Source: Candidatus Nanohalarchaeota archaeon
GTDB taxonomy: Archaea > EX4484-52 > B79-G9
Assembly (NCBI GenBank): GCA_017610525.1
Contig: JAFCBW010000138.1
Location: 1-5,363, forward strand
Direction: 5' to 3'
DNA: 5,363 bases
Shown here: piece by piece, positions 4,310-5,363 of the stretch
Position numbering within the stretch: position 1 is the stretch's first letter
Layout of the letters: every line of letters begins with the position of its first letter
The notes under the pieces: generated by a model
The model's input: only the letters and a program-made list of their open reading frames with translations
Databases searched by the model: none
What the model was told of the DNA's origin: nothing
Program-made: the position numbers and the translations under genes

Positions 4310-5363
4310 ATGTATGTCTGTAGGATTTGTGATGATTTTCATTCGCCAAAGAATATGAAGGTGGATTTGTCGACGCACATTACTCCCCTGACGCTGGCGC
4401 TTTCAGGGATGGGGGTGCGGCAGGCTATTATTGCGCGTAATTCTGAGATAAGTAAATTAGATGATGTTGGTGTCTATACTATCAAGCCTGAAAGGCCATT
4501 TAGCCTGGTTCGTGCGGGTCTTACTGCTTATAAGAAGATAAAAGAGATTGATGAAAAGTTTGATGTGATTCATTTTCATAATCCTGCTTTTTCTTCAGTG
4601 GTTTCAAAGAGAAGTGAGTTGGCGCCTATTATTATGACTTTGCATGATTCTCCGTTGGATATCAAGAATAATATAAGATTTAATAGTTTTAGAAATGTAA
4701 AGGAAGGTCTTTATTATTACTATATGTCTAAGTATGCTGCAAGAAGGGTAGATGCAGTTGTTTGTGTTTCTTCGGGTGTGAGTGATTTTTTGGTGAGTGT
4801 TTGGGGGGTGCAGCCAGAGAAAGTTTTTACGATTACTACGGCGGTTGATGAAAAGGTATTTTATCCGCGCCGGGCTGAAAAAGATATTGATTTGGTGTTT
4901 GTAGGGCGTTTTGTTGATAAAAAGCGACCTTTTGATTTTTTGAAGGTAGTGGCTATTTTGAAAAAGGTGTATCCGAATATTAAGGTTTGTATGGTCGGTG
5001 GTTGTCCGAGTGATATTTTGTATGATGATGTTGTCCGATGGATTAAATTGAATGGCTTATCACGAAGTGTGTCTGTTATTTCTCCTGTGGCTCAGCATGA
5101 ACTGAGTTCGATTTATTCGCGCTCGAAAGTGCTTTTGCTACCTTCAGTTACAGAGAGTTCGCCGAAAGTCTCTTTGGAGGCAATGGCTTGTGGGGTTCCT
5201 GTTGTGATTACGGATATCATGGGTAATAAAGATGTTTTGGTGGATGGGATGACAGGTTTTTTTGTTCCTCCAAAGAATCCGGATGTGATGGCTTCAAAAA
5301 TAATGGTGTTGTTGGATGATGGGTTATTGAGGAAGAAAATGGGGGATCGTGCAGTCAAGAGGA
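4310..5363 (+). CDS. GT4-type glycosyltransferase, truncated by the window end
   Basis: An open frame of 351 codons runs from ATG 4310 off the right edge without a stop. The protein begins MYVCRICDDFHSPKNMKVDLSTHITPLTLALSGMG, an N-domain variant in which the usual glycine loop is replaced by a Thr/Leu-rich segment. Further on are FDVIHFHNPAFS (84-95), IIMTLHDSP (107-115), AVVCVSSGVSDFL (149-161), then the donor domain DLVFVGRFVDKKRP (194-207; G199, R200, K204/K205), VCMVGG (226-231), and the EX7E motif E282-SSPKVSL-E290 followed by AMACGVPVVITDIMGNKDVLVDGMTGFFVP. The last visible part, LLDDGLLRKKMGDRAVKR, is the start of the standard C-terminal helix, so only about 20-40 residues should be missing. 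Sugar specificity is not readable. It has its own promoter at the palindrome. Lysine AAA is used in 12 of 30 cases, unlike the other plus-strand genes. Confidence 0.92.
   Translation, partial: MYVCRICDDFHSPKNMKVDLSTHITPLTLALSGMGVRQAIIARNSEISKLDDVGVYTIKPERPFSLVRAGLTAYKKIKEIDEKFDVIHFHNPAFSSVVSKRSELAPIIMTLHDSPLDIKNNIRFNSFRNVKEGLYYYYMSKYAARRVDAVVCVSSGVSDFLVSVWGVQPEKVFTITTAVDEKVFYPRRAEKDIDLVFVGRFVDKKRPFDFLKVVAILKKVYPNIKVCMVGGCPSDILYDDVVRWIKLNGLSRSVSVISPVAQHELSSIYSRSKVLLLPSVTESSPKVSLEAMACGVPVVITDIMGNKDVLVDGMTGFFVPPKNPDVMASKIMVLLDDGLLRKKMGDRAVKR

Noticed and set aside
5113..5358. Minus-strand open frame of 81 residues near the right edge.
   Set aside because: It lies antisense to the donor-binding domain of the GT4 gene starting at 4310, whose EX7E motif is intact there.

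Overview
The window is a stretch of a surface-glycan (cell-envelope polysaccharide or glycoprotein-glycan) gene cluster: one nucleotide-sugar epimerase and four glycosyltransferases, with no RNA genes, CRISPR arrays or mobile elements visible. Archaeal origin is the best reading. The two divergent intergenic regions carry TTTAAATA / TATAAATA boxes about 30 bases ahead of starts, three starts are preceded by a GTGA motif 4-5 bases upstream (the archaeal anti-SD-type GGTGATC core), and one start looks leaderless. I cannot place it in a phylum; a bacterial source with strong strand asymmetry is not formally excluded.

Layout, left to right. (1) Minus strand 38-1018: an extended-SDR epimerase that closely resembles the CDP-paratose 2-epimerase (tyvelose-forming) family. 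(2) A 129-bp divergent promoter region, 1019-1147. (3) Plus strand 1148-2236 and 2243-3232: two GT-B, GT4-type glycosyltransferases in a tight operon with a 6-bp gap. The second is broken by a frameshift near 3222-3232, and its missing C-terminal tail continues in another frame to 3341. (4) A 16-bp convergent gap with a T7 run. (5) Minus strand 3358-4230: a GT-A, GT2-type glycosyltransferase with a hydrophobic, membrane-anchoring C-terminus. (6) A 79-bp divergent promoter region, 4231-4309, holding a perfect 22-bp palindrome that supplies a TATA-like box in both directions. (7) Plus strand from 4310, running off the window end: a third GT4-type glycosyltransferase, cut off near its C-terminus.

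Inferred joint role: the epimerase would make an activated sugar donor in the cytoplasm, and the GT4 and GT2 enzymes would add sugars one by one to a lipid-linked or protein-linked glycan at the inner face of the membrane. No flippase, polymerase or oligosaccharyltransferase is in view, so the final product cannot be named.

The most striking property is not a gene. The + strand is G+T-rich throughout, whichever way the genes point, so plus-strand genes end codons in G/T and minus-strand genes end them in A/C in near mirror image. The bias appears to have spread into protein composition (Val-rich versus Ile-rich proteins).
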